Assembly: GCF_026798195.1 (NCBI RefSeq)
Contig: NZ_JAPQEZ010000008.1
Span: 1 to 49,903 of the forward strand
DNA length: 49,903 nucleotides
Reading direction: 5' to 3'
From: Lentilactobacillus senioris
Lineage (GTDB): Bacteria > Bacillota > Bacilli > Lactobacillales > Lactobacillaceae
The notes under the pieces: model-generated
What the model was told of the DNA's origin: nothing
Databases searched by the model: none
Seen by the model: the letters and a program-made list of their open reading frames with translations, nothing else
Shown here: positions 27,309 to 37,212 of the stretch, piece by piece
Position numbering within the stretch: position 1 is the stretch's first letter
How the letters are laid out: each line of letters opens with the position of its first letter
Program-made: the position numbers and the translations under genes

Positions 27309-28100
27309 ATGGTTGATATAAATATTGAACAACATTTCCGCTCCGACGAAGTTCCGTTTTTAGAGTCAATGGATGGCTTGGTAGGTCGAGTTCAAAATGA
27401 ATACCGAGATTTATTAACGGATTTTTTAAATCCACGGCAACAATTCATTTTACAAACTATTGTTAACCGTTATGAAGGTGTTAAATTACGCTTTTTTGGT
27501 GGTTTTGAAACGAGTGAAATGAAACGAGCTTTAATTTATCCTGACTATTTTGAACCACAACAGACTGATTTTCAGGTCAGTGCTTACACTATCGATTATC
27601 CGCAAAAATTTGCTACGCTTAGTCATGGTCAAATTTTAGGTTCATTAATGGGGAGCGGCATTGAACGCGAGATAATTGGTGATATCATTACTGATGGGAC
27701 TAATTGGCAATTTATGGTTAAGACAGAAATGGCTACCTACGTTGCTAATCAGTTAGATCACATTGGTAAAGTTAAAATTAGGCTAAAGCCTGTGCCATTA
27801 GACCAACTTTTAACTCCTAATCAAGAGTTTGAAACGGTTACTACTACGGTTTCATCATTAAGATTGGATGTAATTTTAGCTGAAGGGGCTCATATTTCTC
27901 GTCATCATGCTAAAGAGTTAGTAGAAGCAGGGAGAGTTCGAGTTAATTGGTCTGAAAATCAACGTCCCGACTATGAATTAGGCGTTTCTGATATTGTTTC
28001 TGTCAGAGGATTTGGCCGCATCATTCTAGTTGAAGTTGGTGGAATGACTAAAAAAGATAAGATCAGAGTGACATTAAATTTAATCAAACCCAATAAATAG
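27309..28100 (+). CDS. ylmH: S4-domain RNA-binding protein YlmH
   Basis: A 263-aa protein with an N-terminal YlmH domain and a C-terminal S4 RNA-binding domain (about residues 183-240, SSLRLDVILAEGAHISRHHAKELV). Its relatives bind stalled 50S subunits and act in ribosome quality control in parallel to RqcH-type systems. ATG 27309 has AAGAAGG upstream. It lies between ylmG and divIVA as in other Firmicutes. Confidence 0.93.
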   Translation: MVDINIEQHFRSDEVPFLESMDGLVGRVQNEYRDLLTDFLNPRQQFILQTIVNRYEGVKLRFFGGFETSEMKRALIYPDYFEPQQTDFQVSAYTIDYPQKFATLSHGQILGSLMGSGIEREIIGDIITDGTNWQFMVKTEMATYVANQLDHIGKVKIRLKPVPLDQLLTPNQEFETVTTTVSSLRLDVILAEGAHISRHHAKELVEAGRVRVNWSENQRPDYELGVSDIVSVRGFGRIILVEVGGMTKKDKIRVTLNLIKPNK

Positions 28101-28111
28101 GAGGATTTACA

Positions 28112-28777
28112 ATGGTACTCAGTCCACAAGATATTCACAACAAAGAGTTTGCGCAAAAAATGCGGGGCTATAGCGTTGATGAAGTTAATGATTTTTTGGA
28201 CCAAATTATTAAAGATTATCAAATCGTATTACAGGAAAATAATGACTTACACACTAAGTTGGATGAATCCCAAGATAAATTAAAGTATTTTAATGATTTA
28301 AAGGATTCATTGAATCAATCAATTATTGTAGCTCAAGAAGCAGCTGACAAAGTTAAGTCTAATTCCAAAAAAGAAGCAGAGATCACTAGTAAAGAAGCTC
28401 AAAAACAAGCTGCTGATGTGGTTAATGCTGCTAACGAAAAGGCTAACCGAATTTTGCAAGAGGCTTCTAAAAAGGCTAAGAAGCTAGCCGTAGAAACTGA
28501 TGATTTGAAGAAAAATACCAGAGTATTCCGGCAACGTCTTCAAGTTATGCTGGAAAGCCAATTGGAAGTTATCAAAGCTAAGGAATGGGATAATTTGTTA
28601 GACGATGATAACACTACTAATGGTTATGAAGAAATTGAAAAAACGGTTAGTCAACTTGACAATTCAAATGATAGTAGCGTAAACTCAGAAAGTAATGCAG
28701 ACATTGTGGAAAATGCAGTGGCTGCTGATGACATGTCTGAGACAGTTGTTATTTATCCAGACGGTGATCAAAAATAA
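28112..28777 (+). CDS. divIVA: Division/polarity protein DivIVA
   Basis: A 221-aa curvature-sensing protein. The N-terminal lipid-binding domain (LSPQDIHNKEFAQKMRGYS, then VDEVNDFLDQI) is followed by a long Ala/Lys/Glu-rich coiled coil (about residues 30-160) and an acidic, variable tail. It recruits division and cell-wall proteins to negatively curved membranes. AGGAGG precedes ATG 28112. It ends the division operon just before the T-box of ileS. Confidence 0.95.
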   Translation: MVLSPQDIHNKEFAQKMRGYSVDEVNDFLDQIIKDYQIVLQENNDLHTKLDESQDKLKYFNDLKDSLNQSIIVAQEAADKVKSNSKKEAEITSKEAQKQAADVVNAANEKANRILQEASKKAKKLAVETDDLKKNTRVFRQRLQVMLESQLEVIKAKEWDNLLDDDNTTNGYEEIEKTVSQLDNSNDSSVNSESNADIVENAVAADDMSETVVIYPDGDQK

Positions 28778-28784
28778 TATTAGG

Positions 28785-28965
28785 ATAATGAGGACAGCAC
28801 CGATTTTCTTATTACTTCAGCGAGCTGACGATTAGTGAAAGGTCAGTAGTTAACGAAAAAATCGCCATCACCTCTCTTATTTATCCTGGACAACGAGAGA
28901 ATCATTGCATTCTAAAATTGGGTGGTACCACGAAGACTTCGTCCCTAGCGGCGGGGTCTTTTTGT
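28785..28965 (+). promoter_or_regulatory. T-box riboswitch controlling ileS
   Basis: The leader contains the invariant T-box sequence TGGGTGGTACCACG (28919-28932), whose bulge pairs with the uncharged tRNA acceptor end. Stem I features are visible around 28820-28850 (GAGCTGACGATTAGTGAAA with GGTCAG). ATC at 28867-28869, at the base of stem I, is the probable specifier codon, fitting isoleucine. A terminator-like element and T-run follow (28934-28965). Uncharged tRNA-Ile should allow read-through into ileS. Confidence 0.9.
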
Positions 28966-28985
28966 TTTCAGAAAGGAAGGAAAAT

Positions 28986-31787
28986 ATGCGAGTTAAAGAT
29001 ACGCTAAACTTAGGTAAAACTAAATTTAAAATGCGTGGTAATCTTCCCGTTAAAGAAGTTGAACGGCAAAAAGCCTGGGAAGAAAACAATTTGTACCAAC
29101 AAAGACAAAAATTAAATGAAGGTAAACCTTCATTTGTATTACACGATGGCCCTCCATATGCCAATGGTGACATTCATATGGGTCACGCGATGAATAAAAT
29201 TTCTAAAGATATTATTGTTCGTTTCAAATCTATGGCCGGCTTTAGAGCGCCATTTGTTCCCGGTTGGGATACTCATGGTTTACCAATCGAACAACAACTA
29301 AAAAAAGAAGGCTATGACCGAAAGAAGATGGGAATTAACGAATTCCGTCGACTTTGTCATGAATATGCTTTAAAACAAGTTGAACGCCAAAAAGCAGAAT
29401 TTAAGCGGTTAGGAATTGCTGCTGAGTGGGATAATCCATACTTAACCCTTCAACCAGAATTCGAAGCAGCTCAAATTCGGGCTTTTGGTGCGATGGCTGA
29501 ACAAGGATTAATTTACCGTGGTAAAAAACCAGTATTTTGGTCTTGGTCATCTGAATCTGCTTTGGCAGAAGCCGAAGTGGAATATCACGATGTTACCTCA
29601 CCATCTGCGTTTTATGCTGAAAAGGTGATTGATGGAAAAGGGGTTTTAGATAACGACAATACTTATATGGTTGTTTGGACTACTACTCCTTGGACTATTC
29701 CAGGTTCAGAAGGAATTGTGGTCTCTCCTGACTTTAATTATTCAGTAGTTAAACCAGCTGGTGATGATCGTCAATTCGTAGTAGCTACCGAAATGCTAAA
29801 TAAGGTCACCGATATGTTTGGTTGGGATGACTATGAAACTGTTAAGGTAGTTACCGGTAAAGATTTAGAATATATTGTGGCTCAACATCCACTTGATGAA
29901 TCCCGAGAATTATTAACGATGCTTGGTGATTACGTTACTTTAGATGCCGGAACTGGTTTAGTTCATACTGCTCCTGGCTTTGGGGAAGATGACTTCCGAG
30001 TGGGAAAACAATACGGCCTAGATATTTTTGTGCCGGTTGATGATAAAGGCTACATGACTGAAGAAGCAGGTCCTGATTTTGCTGGTGTCTTTTATGAAGA
30101 TGCTAACCAAATTGCTTTAGATAAATTAAAAGCAGCTGGATTGTTACTTCATTACATGCCTTACGAACACAGTTATCCATTTGATTGGCGAACTAAAAAA
30201 CCAATCATTTTCCGGGCAACTCCACAATGGTTTGCTTCAGTGGATAAAATTAAGGAACCAATTTTAGAAGCTTTAAAAGACGTTAAATTCCATCCAGAAT
30301 GGGGTAACCGTCGCTTAGCTAACATGATTAAAGGCCGTGGCGATTGGGTTATTTCACGGCAACGGGTTTGGGGTGTACCACTACCAATTTTCTACGCAGA
30401 AGATGGTACTGCTATTATTACTCCGGAAACCATTGAACACGTGGCTAATTTATTTGCAGAACATGGTTCAGACATTTGGTTTGAAAAAGACGCTAAAGAT
30501 TTATTGCCAGCTGGATTCACTAGTGAGCATTCTCCTAATGGTGAATTTACTAAAGAAAACGACATCATGGATGTGTGGTTTGATTCTGGTACTTCTCACC
30601 AAGGCGTATTGGCTCAACGGGATTACCTCACTTACCCAGCTGATTTAAATCTAGAAGGTTCTGATCAATACCGTGGCTGGTTTAATTCTAGCTTAATTAC
30701 TAGTGTTGCTGTATCTAACCATGCTCCGTACAAGGAAATTATTTCTCAAGGATTTACGTTAGATGGTAACGGCCACAAGATGAGTAAGTCCCTTGGGAAT
30801 ACCATTGCCCCTGAAGATGTTATCAAACAAATGGGAGCAGAAATCGTTCGTTTATGGGTTACCTCTGTGGATACCTCTGCGGATGTTCGAGTTTCGATGG
30901 AAAGTTTCAAGAAGGTTTCTGATATGTACAAGAAGATCAGAAACACTATGCGTTACTTACTAGCTAACACTTCTGACTTTGATGCTAAAACTAACGCAAT
31001 TGATTTTGCTGATTTAGAAGCTGCTGATCAATACATGTTAGTTCGGTTAAACCAATTTATTGAAACTGCTACTGATTTATACGATCACTACAATTTCTTA
31101 GAATTGAATAAGCGGCTAATGAGCTTTATTTCTAACGATTTATCTGCCTTCTACTTGGATTTTGCTAAGGACGTGGTTTATATTGATAGTACTGACGGTC
31201 ATAAGCGTCGTTCTATGCAAACAGTTATGTACGCAATTGCGGTAGCTTTAACTAAGTTAATGACACCAATTTTGCCACATACCACTGAAGAAATTTGGAC
31301 GTTCTTAAATGAACCAGAAGAATTTGTACAATTAGCTGAAATGCCTAAGGTTAACCATTTTGCCGATGAAGCTATGATCTTAAGCAAGTGGGATCAATTC
31401 TTAGAATTACGAGTTAACGTTTTAAAGGCGTTAGAAGAAGCTCGGGATGCTAAGTTGATCGGTAAATCTTCTGAAGCAGCATTAACCTTGTATGTTTCTG
31501 ACGAAACAAAGGCATTGTTAGACAGTTTACACACTGATTTAGCTACCATTTTGATGGTTTCTGAATTAACTATTGCACCAATTGCTGACGCTAGTGATGA
31601 TAGCGAACGCTTTGACGATAATCTAGCTGTCTTAGTTGCTAGAGCTACCGGAGAAGTGTGCGAACGGTGTCGTTTAGTTCGTAAAGATATTGCTGCTGAT
31701 CCTGATTATCCAACTCTATGTGCCTCATGTGCTCATATTGTTAGATCAGAATTTCCAGAAACTGCTACTGAAGGTTTTGAAGAATAA
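28986..31787 (+). CDS. ileS: Isoleucyl-tRNA synthetase
   Basis: A 933-aa class I aminoacyl-tRNA synthetase. The HIGH motif is H64-M-G-H67 and the KMSKS motif spans 598-602. The CP1 editing domain sits between them, and the C-terminal zinc site (CERCRLV and CASC, near residue 888) is intact. The ATG at 28986 (GAAAGGAAGG upstream) is used; the frame stays open into the T-box, but that part is leader. Expression is controlled by the T-box. Length and zinc finger match the bacterial Bacillus-type enzyme. Confidence 0.97.
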   Translation: MRVKDTLNLGKTKFKMRGNLPVKEVERQKAWEENNLYQQRQKLNEGKPSFVLHDGPPYANGDIHMGHAMNKISKDIIVRFKSMAGFRAPFVPGWDTHGLPIEQQLKKEGYDRKKMGINEFRRLCHEYALKQVERQKAEFKRLGIAAEWDNPYLTLQPEFEAAQIRAFGAMAEQGLIYRGKKPVFWSWSSESALAEAEVEYHDVTSPSAFYAEKVIDGKGVLDNDNTYMVVWTTTPWTIPGSEGIVVSPDFNYSVVKPAGDDRQFVVATEMLNKVTDMFGWDDYETVKVVTGKDLEYIVAQHPLDESRELLTMLGDYVTLDAGTGLVHTAPGFGEDDFRVGKQYGLDIFVPVDDKGYMTEEAGPDFAGVFYEDANQIALDKLKAAGLLLHYMPYEHSYPFDWRTKKPIIFRATPQWFASVDKIKEPILEALKDVKFHPEWGNRRLANMIKGRGDWVISRQRVWGVPLPIFYAEDGTAIITPETIEHVANLFAEHGSDIWFEKDAKDLLPAGFTSEHSPNGEFTKENDIMDVWFDSGTSHQGVLAQRDYLTYPADLNLEGSDQYRGWFNSSLITSVAVSNHAPYKEIISQGFTLDGNGHKMSKSLGNTIAPEDVIKQMGAEIVRLWVTSVDTSADVRVSMESFKKVSDMYKKIRNTMRYLLANTSDFDAKTNAIDFADLEAADQYMLVRLNQFIETATDLYDHYNFLELNKRLMSFISNDLSAFYLDFAKDVVYIDSTDGHKRRSMQTVMYAIAVALTKLMTPILPHTTEEIWTFLNEPEEFVQLAEMPKVNHFADEAMILSKWDQFLELRVNVLKALEEARDAKLIGKSSEAALTLYVSDETKALLDSLHTDLATILMVSELTIAPIADASDDSERFDDNLAVLVARATGEVCERCRLVRKDIAADPDYPTLCASCAHIVRSEFPETATEGFEE

Positions 31788-31800
31788 TTAATATAAAGTA

Positions 31801-31832
31801 AATGACTCTCATGGATTTCCATGGGAGTCATT
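31801..31832 (+). terminator. Hairpin between ileS and the cold-shock gene
   Basis: A 15-bp stem (AATGACTCTCATGGA with its complement, one T-G pair) with a 2-nt loop, followed only by TTTCG. The missing U-tract makes it a weak terminator. It lies 16 nt before the cold-shock start, so it could also be a leader structure. Confidence 0.55.
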
Positions 31833-31847
31833 TCGATAGGAGAAGTA

Positions 31848-32048
31848 ATGTTAACTGGAACGGTAAAATCATATAGTAACCAAAACGCCTTTGGCTTTAT
31901 TGAACAAGACAATGGTAATAAAGATCTTTTCTTTTTTAAAACGGGGTTGCTAGATCATCATATTGTAGAACCTGGTCAGCGGGTAGAATATGTAATTGTG
32001 GAAGGGCAAAAGGGTCCTCAAGCTGCTAAAATTAGTTATATAGATTAA
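31848..32048 (+). CDS. Cold-shock-domain protein (divergent)
   Basis: A 66-aa single cold-shock domain. The core MLTGTVKSY and the RNP1-like AFGFIEQ are present, but the usual K-G-F-G-F-I is changed to N-A-F-G-F-I and RNP2 is LFFFKT rather than VFVHF. The fold is likely kept while single-strand nucleic acid binding may differ. It has its own AGGAG site. ATG 31848 is chosen over the longer frame because that would run into the hairpin upstream. Confidence 0.8.
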   Translation: MLTGTVKSYSNQNAFGFIEQDNGNKDLFFFKTGLLDHHIVEPGQRVEYVIVEGQKGPQAAKISYID

Positions 32049-32064
32049 GGTTTACTAGCGATAA

Positions 32065-32093
32065 TTGCATTGACCTAGCAAGACCGTTAAAAT
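32065..32093 (+). promoter_or_regulatory. Predicted promoter of the nudF-mtnN-nifS operon
   Basis: -35 TTGCAT (32065-32070), 17-nt spacer, -10 TAAAAT (32088-32093). It lies 34 nt before nudF and is the only good promoter before the closely spaced genes to 35205. Confidence 0.6.
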
Positions 32094-32126
32094 GAATTTA
32101 ATTAGTAAAATTATGGATGGAAACTT

Positions 32127-32672
32127 ATGAACTTAGAAGAACGTGTCTTAAAATCTGAATTAATTTATAATGGAGCCATTATCAGTGTAGAACGCGAATT
32201 AGTGGAGCTACCTGATAAGCAAACTGCCCATCGAGAAATTGTCCACCACGCAGATGCAGTGGGAATTTTGGCAATCACTAACGATAATAAAATTATCTTA
32301 GAGAAACAATGGCGAGAACCAGTTAGAAAGCCAACAATTGAAATTCCTGCTGGAAAATTAGATCGCCGGGATGGTAATTTTGTGGATGCGGTGAAACGAG
32401 AACTTAACGAAGAAATTCGCTACGAAGCTAATAACGTGGAACGAATTACGGGTTTTTATTCTTCAGTTGGTTTTAGTGATGAATACATGGAATTATATTT
32501 AGCAACGGATTTACACCCCGTTGGCCAAGAGTTACCCCGGGATAAGGGTGAATTTTTAGAAATTCAAGAAAAAACCTTGGAAGAAGCAATGGCAATGGTT
32601 GATAGTGGTGAAATTGAAGACGCTAAAACAATCATGGCAATTTGGTATTGGCAGCTGAAAACAATTAAGTAG
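32127..32672 (+). CDS. nudF: ADP-ribose pyrophosphatase (NUDIX)
   Basis: A 181-aa NUDIX hydrolase, likely cutting ADP-ribose to AMP and ribose-5-phosphate. The N-terminal strand-rich region includes VELPDKQTAHREIVHHADAV. The Nudix helix reads GKLDRRDGNF then VKRELNEEIRY: the core RELxEE is intact, but the usual upstream Glu is Asp and the final TG is IR. Residues that bind Mg2+ (EE) remain. ATG 32127 has ATGGAAA upstream. It is the first gene of an operon. Confidence 0.87.
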   Translation: MNLEERVLKSELIYNGAIISVERELVELPDKQTAHREIVHHADAVGILAITNDNKIILEKQWREPVRKPTIEIPAGKLDRRDGNFVDAVKRELNEEIRYEANNVERITGFYSSVGFSDEYMELYLATDLHPVGQELPRDKGEFLEIQEKTLEEAMAMVDSGEIEDAKTIMAIWYWQLKTIK

Positions 32673-32681
32673 GTGAGATAA

Positions 32682-32972
32682 ATGCCAGAGACTGATTCTG
32701 ATAACACCCCGAAGACAAGAGAAGAATATCGCAAGCAACAGCAACAACAAGAAGCGGAATTTGCTCAGCGAGATAAAAAACGAGTAGAAGCGGAACGCGA
32801 ATACGCTAAAACTCATAGAAGTTCAGCTAATAATCCAGAGGCAATGACTACTGATACAACGGATTATAAAACGCCCCGGTGGCGTAAAACTAGGTCGCGT
32901 CTAATTTGGGCGATTGGTATTTTAATGGTTCTTTTGGTTGGTGTGTATTTAATCTTGTTTTTTGTAAATTAA
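32682..32972 (+). CDS. Small charged single-pass membrane protein
   Basis: A 96-aa protein of unknown function. A Gln/Glu/Lys-rich N-terminal half, probably helical (about residues 10-45, REEYRKQQQQQEAEFAQRD), is followed by a short linker and one membrane helix at the C-terminus (about 76-95). This topology suggests a C-terminal membrane anchor. It sits 9 nt after nudF and 11 nt before mtnN, and looks co-transcribed. I recognise no family with confidence. Confidence 0.75.
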   Translation: MPETDSDNTPKTREEYRKQQQQQEAEFAQRDKKRVEAEREYAKTHRSSANNPEAMTTDTTDYKTPRWRKTRSRLIWAIGILMVLLVGVYLILFFVN

Positions 32973-32983
32973 GGAGAGATAGC

Positions 32984-33673
32984 GTGACTTATGGAATTAT
33001 TTGCGCAATGGACGAAGAAATTGCGATTTTAAAAGCGAATTTAAAAAATGAAGCAACTACTAAAATAGGACCTATTGAATTTTTTAAGGGTCAAATTGCT
33101 AATTCAGATGTTGTTTTGGTTAAATCTGGAATTGGTAAAGTCCAAGCAGGAATTACTGCTGCTTTAATGTTGACCAACTTTAAGATTGATTATCTTGTAA
33201 ACACTGGTTCAGCTGGTGGAATTGGTACTGATCTTAAAATTGGTGACGTAGTAGTTTCTACCGAAACTGCCTATCACGATGTTGACGTTACAGCCGCTGG
33301 TTACGAAATTGGACAACTTCCTAATTGTCCTGCCCGGTTCCCGGCTTCTAGAGATTTAGAAGCTCAAATTATTAAAGCAGCTGAGGATGCTAACTTAGAA
33401 TCACATTCCGGCTTAATCGTTTCTGGGGATCAATTTGTGGCTAGCAAAGAAGTCATTGACCATATTAAGGATAACTTCAGTGATGCCTTATGTGTAGAAA
33501 TGGAAGGCGCAGCAATTGGTCAAGTAGCATATGATTTTGATGTTCCGTACGTAGTGATTCGGGCAATGTCTGATGTTGGTGATGAAGATGCCAACACCAA
33601 TTTTGATGAATTTATCATCGAAGCAGGTAAACGCTCTGCGGAAATGATGATGAATGTTTTTCAGTCAAATTAG
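32984..33673 (+). CDS. mtnN: 5'-methylthioadenosine/S-adenosylhomocysteine nucleosidase
   Basis: A 229-aa Pfs-type nucleosidase releasing adenine from MTA and SAH, recycling by-products of methylation and polyamine synthesis. It starts TYGIICAMDEEI, has the nucleoside-binding loop VNTGSAGGIG, and ends with the active-site VEMEGAAIGQVA and MSDVGDED motifs. GTG 32984 follows AAGGAGAG. It lies between the small membrane protein and the cysteine desulfurase. Confidence 0.96.
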   Translation: MTYGIICAMDEEIAILKANLKNEATTKIGPIEFFKGQIANSDVVLVKSGIGKVQAGITAALMLTNFKIDYLVNTGSAGGIGTDLKIGDVVVSTETAYHDVDVTAAGYEIGQLPNCPARFPASRDLEAQIIKAAEDANLESHSGLIVSGDQFVASKEVIDHIKDNFSDALCVEMEGAAIGQVAYDFDVPYVVIRAMSDVGDEDANTNFDEFIIEAGKRSAEMMMNVFQSN

Positions 33674-33691
33674 TAATTGGAGTGAAGTGTT

Positions 33692-34849
33692 TTGAAGGAA
33701 ATTTATTTAGATAATGCGGCAACTACACCTATTTCTCAGTCCGTCTATGAAGAAATGATGGATAAATACAAAAACGTTTACGGTAATGCGTCAACGCTTT
33801 ATGGATTGGGACGAGAAGCCCATACTATAATGGAAAATTCAAGAGAAGTAATTGCTAAAAGTATCAATGCTGATGTAGATGATATTATTTTTACTAGTGG
33901 GGGAACTGAAGGTGATAATACCGCAATCGTTCAATCCGCACTAGCTCGACAAAGTTTAGGTAAGCACATTATTACTACGGCTATTGAACACGAAGCCGTG
34001 TTAAAACCATTGGAATACTTGGAAGGCTTAGGATTTGAAGTTACCTACTTACCAGTTGATGAACATGGTAATATGTCTATTGATGACTTCAAGGCTGCTC
34101 TACGAGATGATACCATTTTGGTTACCATTATGAGTGGTAACAATGAAGTGGGAACGGTAATGCCAATTCATGAGATTGGTGAAATGTTGGCTGATCATCA
34201 AGCCTGGTTCCACACGGATGCGGTTCAAGCATATGGTCTTAAAGACATTGATGTTCAACGTGATCACATTGATTTATTATCTACTTCGGCTCATAAAATT
34301 AACGGTCCCAAAATGATTGGATTCCTTTATAAGCGAAATGGGATTAACTTCACCAGTTTTGTAAAGGGTGGCGACCAAGAAACTAAGCGGCGGGCCGGAA
34401 CCGAAAACGTTCCAGCCATTGCTGGTTTTGCTCGTGCCGTAGCCGATATTACTCCCGAGGTAAAGCAAGAACGACAAGCTAAGTATTTTGAATTCAAACA
34501 ATATTTAGTAGAACAGCTAACTGAGCGAGGAATTGATTTTGAGATTAACGGCGAATTAAATCCGGTGGGGCTCAATCATGTTTTTAATATTTGGCTAAAG
34601 GATATCTCGACTTACGTGATGCAAACCAACTTGGATTTAGCTGGAATCGCAGTATCGGGTGGTTCTGCATGTACTGCGGGTAGTATTGAACCATCTCATG
34701 TTTTAACAGCAATGTTTGGTGAAGACAGTCCCCGAATTAGCGAATCTATTCGAATTAGTTTTGGGATTGAAAATACTAAGGAAGATTTAGATAGTTTGGT
34801 TGATGCTATTGATAAAACCGTTCAACGACTAAAACGCAAGGAGGCTTAA
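33692..34849 (+). CDS. Cysteine desulfurase (NifS/IscS-like)
   Basis: A 385-aa PLP-dependent enzyme that takes sulfur from L-cysteine as a persulfide. PLP lysine K202 lies in SAHKINGPKMIG, and the catalytic cysteine C327 in GGSACTAGS. A TTG start at 33692 has GGAGTG upstream. The genes after it (DUF1831, then mnmA 0.47 kb on) suggest that this enzyme feeds tRNA thiolation, as YrvO does for MnmA in Bacillus, but direct evidence is lacking. The symbol is left open because the paralogue type is uncertain. Confidence 0.93.
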   Translation: MKEIYLDNAATTPISQSVYEEMMDKYKNVYGNASTLYGLGREAHTIMENSREVIAKSINADVDDIIFTSGGTEGDNTAIVQSALARQSLGKHIITTAIEHEAVLKPLEYLEGLGFEVTYLPVDEHGNMSIDDFKAALRDDTILVTIMSGNNEVGTVMPIHEIGEMLADHQAWFHTDAVQAYGLKDIDVQRDHIDLLSTSAHKINGPKMIGFLYKRNGINFTSFVKGGDQETKRRAGTENVPAIAGFARAVADITPEVKQERQAKYFEFKQYLVEQLTERGIDFEINGELNPVGLNHVFNIWLKDISTYVMQTNLDLAGIAVSGGSACTAGSIEPSHVLTAMFGEDSPRISESIRISFGIENTKEDLDSLVDAIDKTVQRLKRKEA

Positions 34850-34851
34850 CC

Positions 34852-35205
34852 ATGGCATTTTCTAAGGAAGTTAAGTTAACAGGAGACAAGCACACCTATG
34901 CAATTAGCCCAGCAATTAAGCGTTATGCACTAACTGACGTGGGCTTTATAGTAACTAAGGCGGGTAATTTTGCTTTAGAACGCAGCTTAAGTGGCAGTTC
35001 ACCTTATGAAAAAGGTTACAAGTTAAAGGTAACGGTTGCTAAAGACTTTTCAGGGTTTAAATTAGCAATTACGACGGCTAATGGTTTGCAGTCAGTTAAT
35101 ATTTTTAACGACCCTAGTAAATCCGACAACGTAACTCAATATAACTTCATTATGGATAACTTGATGAGTCGTGATATTTTAGTTAGAGATGACCAGGGTA
35201 AATAG
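34852..35205 (+). CDS. DUF1831 protein
   Basis: A 117-aa soluble protein matching the lactobacillar DUF1831 family, beginning MAFSKEVKLTGDKHTYAIS. The middle is strand-rich and polar, without Cys or obvious catalytic residues, so it is unlikely to carry sulfur itself. It starts 2 nt after the desulfurase and is followed by mnmA, the usual neighbourhood. Its role is unknown; a structural partner of the desulfurase is a guess from position alone. Confidence 0.8.
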   Translation: MAFSKEVKLTGDKHTYAISPAIKRYALTDVGFIVTKAGNFALERSLSGSSPYEKGYKLKVTVAKDFSGFKLAITTANGLQSVNIFNDPSKSDNVTQYNFIMDNLMSRDILVRDDQGK

Positions 35206-35301
35206 TAATGATGACTAATTGTCTTTTTTGCAATTTTGCGGTATTATATTAATTACTGGAAATTGCGACCTTCACTCGTAGATTCTCCAGAATCTAATTG
35301 A

Positions 35302-36441
<1,140 letters not shown>

Positions 36442-36445
36442 AACT

Positions 36446-36474
36446 AAAGGACGGCCGTTGAGCCGTCCTTTTTT
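36446..36474 (+). terminator. Terminator after mnmA
   Basis: A 9-bp stem AAGGACGGC/GCCGTCCTT with a 6-nt loop and six-T tail, directly after the mnmA stop. Confidence 0.93.
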
Positions 36475-36483
36475 GATAAAGTT

Positions 36484-36512
36484 TTGAATTTTAATGGGCA
36501 AACTGTCATAAT
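36484..36512 (+). promoter_or_regulatory. Predicted promoter of the phosphatase-TPR-recD2 operon
   Basis: -35 TTGAAT (36484-36489), 17-nt spacer, -10 CATAAT (36507-36512), about 33 nt before the phosphatase start. Confidence 0.5.
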
Positions 36513-36544
36513 ATTGTAGTAAGAAATAAAGCGAGGGTGACGTT

Positions 36545-37204
36545 TTGGTTAATTTATATTTTATTAGACACGGAAAAACAGAATGGAATCTTGAAAGTCG
36601 CTACCAGGGAGCTGGTGGGGACTCACCGTTACTTCCAGAAAGCTATGAAGAAATGGCTCAATTAGCTAGTCACTTAGCTCCGATTGAGTTTGAGCATGCG
36701 TATGCTAGTCCAATCAAACGGGCAAGAATTACTGCAGAAACGATTGTAAAGCAACTAGATCAAAATATCCCCCTTAGTTTACTTAGTAGGTTAGAAGAAT
36801 TTAACCTGGGAAAGATGGAGGGCCAATTATTTACCGAAGTGGCTCAACAATTTCCCAAGGAATTTGATGATTTTCGTAACCATCCAGAACGATATGATCC
36901 CCATCAAAATATTGGGGGAGAATCATTTTCAGAATTGATTGCGCGAATGACACCGGCTATTGAACAAATTGTGGCGGCGGCCAGTCCAGATGCTAATATC
37001 TTAATTGTTAGTCATGGGGCAGCTTTAAATGCGGAAATTAATTCTTTACTGGGGGTGCCGCTAGCAGATTTACGTAAACGGGGTGGAATTGCTAACACTA
37101 GTACCACTGTGTTACAAACTAATGATAATGGTCAGTATGAATTGATCAAGTGGAACGATACTAGCTATTTACAACGTCAACTAACGGATTCAGACACAAT
37201 TTAG
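36545..37204 (+). CDS. Histidine phosphatase family protein
   Basis: A 219-aa protein of the phosphoglycerate-mutase-like histidine phosphatase superfamily. The phospho-acceptor motif is RHGKTEWN (His9), with the second catalytic His in VSHGAALNAE and an Arg in YASPIKRARITAE. The substrate cannot be named: relatives range from cofactor-dependent mutases to phosphatases of sugar phosphates or small molecules. The TTG start has GAGGGTGA upstream. Eight nt separate it from the TPR gene. Confidence 0.9.
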   Translation: MVNLYFIRHGKTEWNLESRYQGAGGDSPLLPESYEEMAQLASHLAPIEFEHAYASPIKRARITAETIVKQLDQNIPLSLLSRLEEFNLGKMEGQLFTEVAQQFPKEFDDFRNHPERYDPHQNIGGESFSELIARMTPAIEQIVAAASPDANILIVSHGAALNAEINSLLGVPLADLRKRGGIANTSTTVLQTNDNGQYELIKWNDTSYLQRQLTDSDTI

Positions 37205-37212
37205 GTGAAAGT

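Noticed and set aside
28905-28985. N-terminal extension of ileS
   Set aside because: This stretch is the T-box core and antiterminator; ileS starts at ATG 28986 with a strong SD.
30337-30648. Plus-strand frame inside ileS
   Set aside because: A shadow frame in a well-conserved synthetase gene, without its own RBS or domain.
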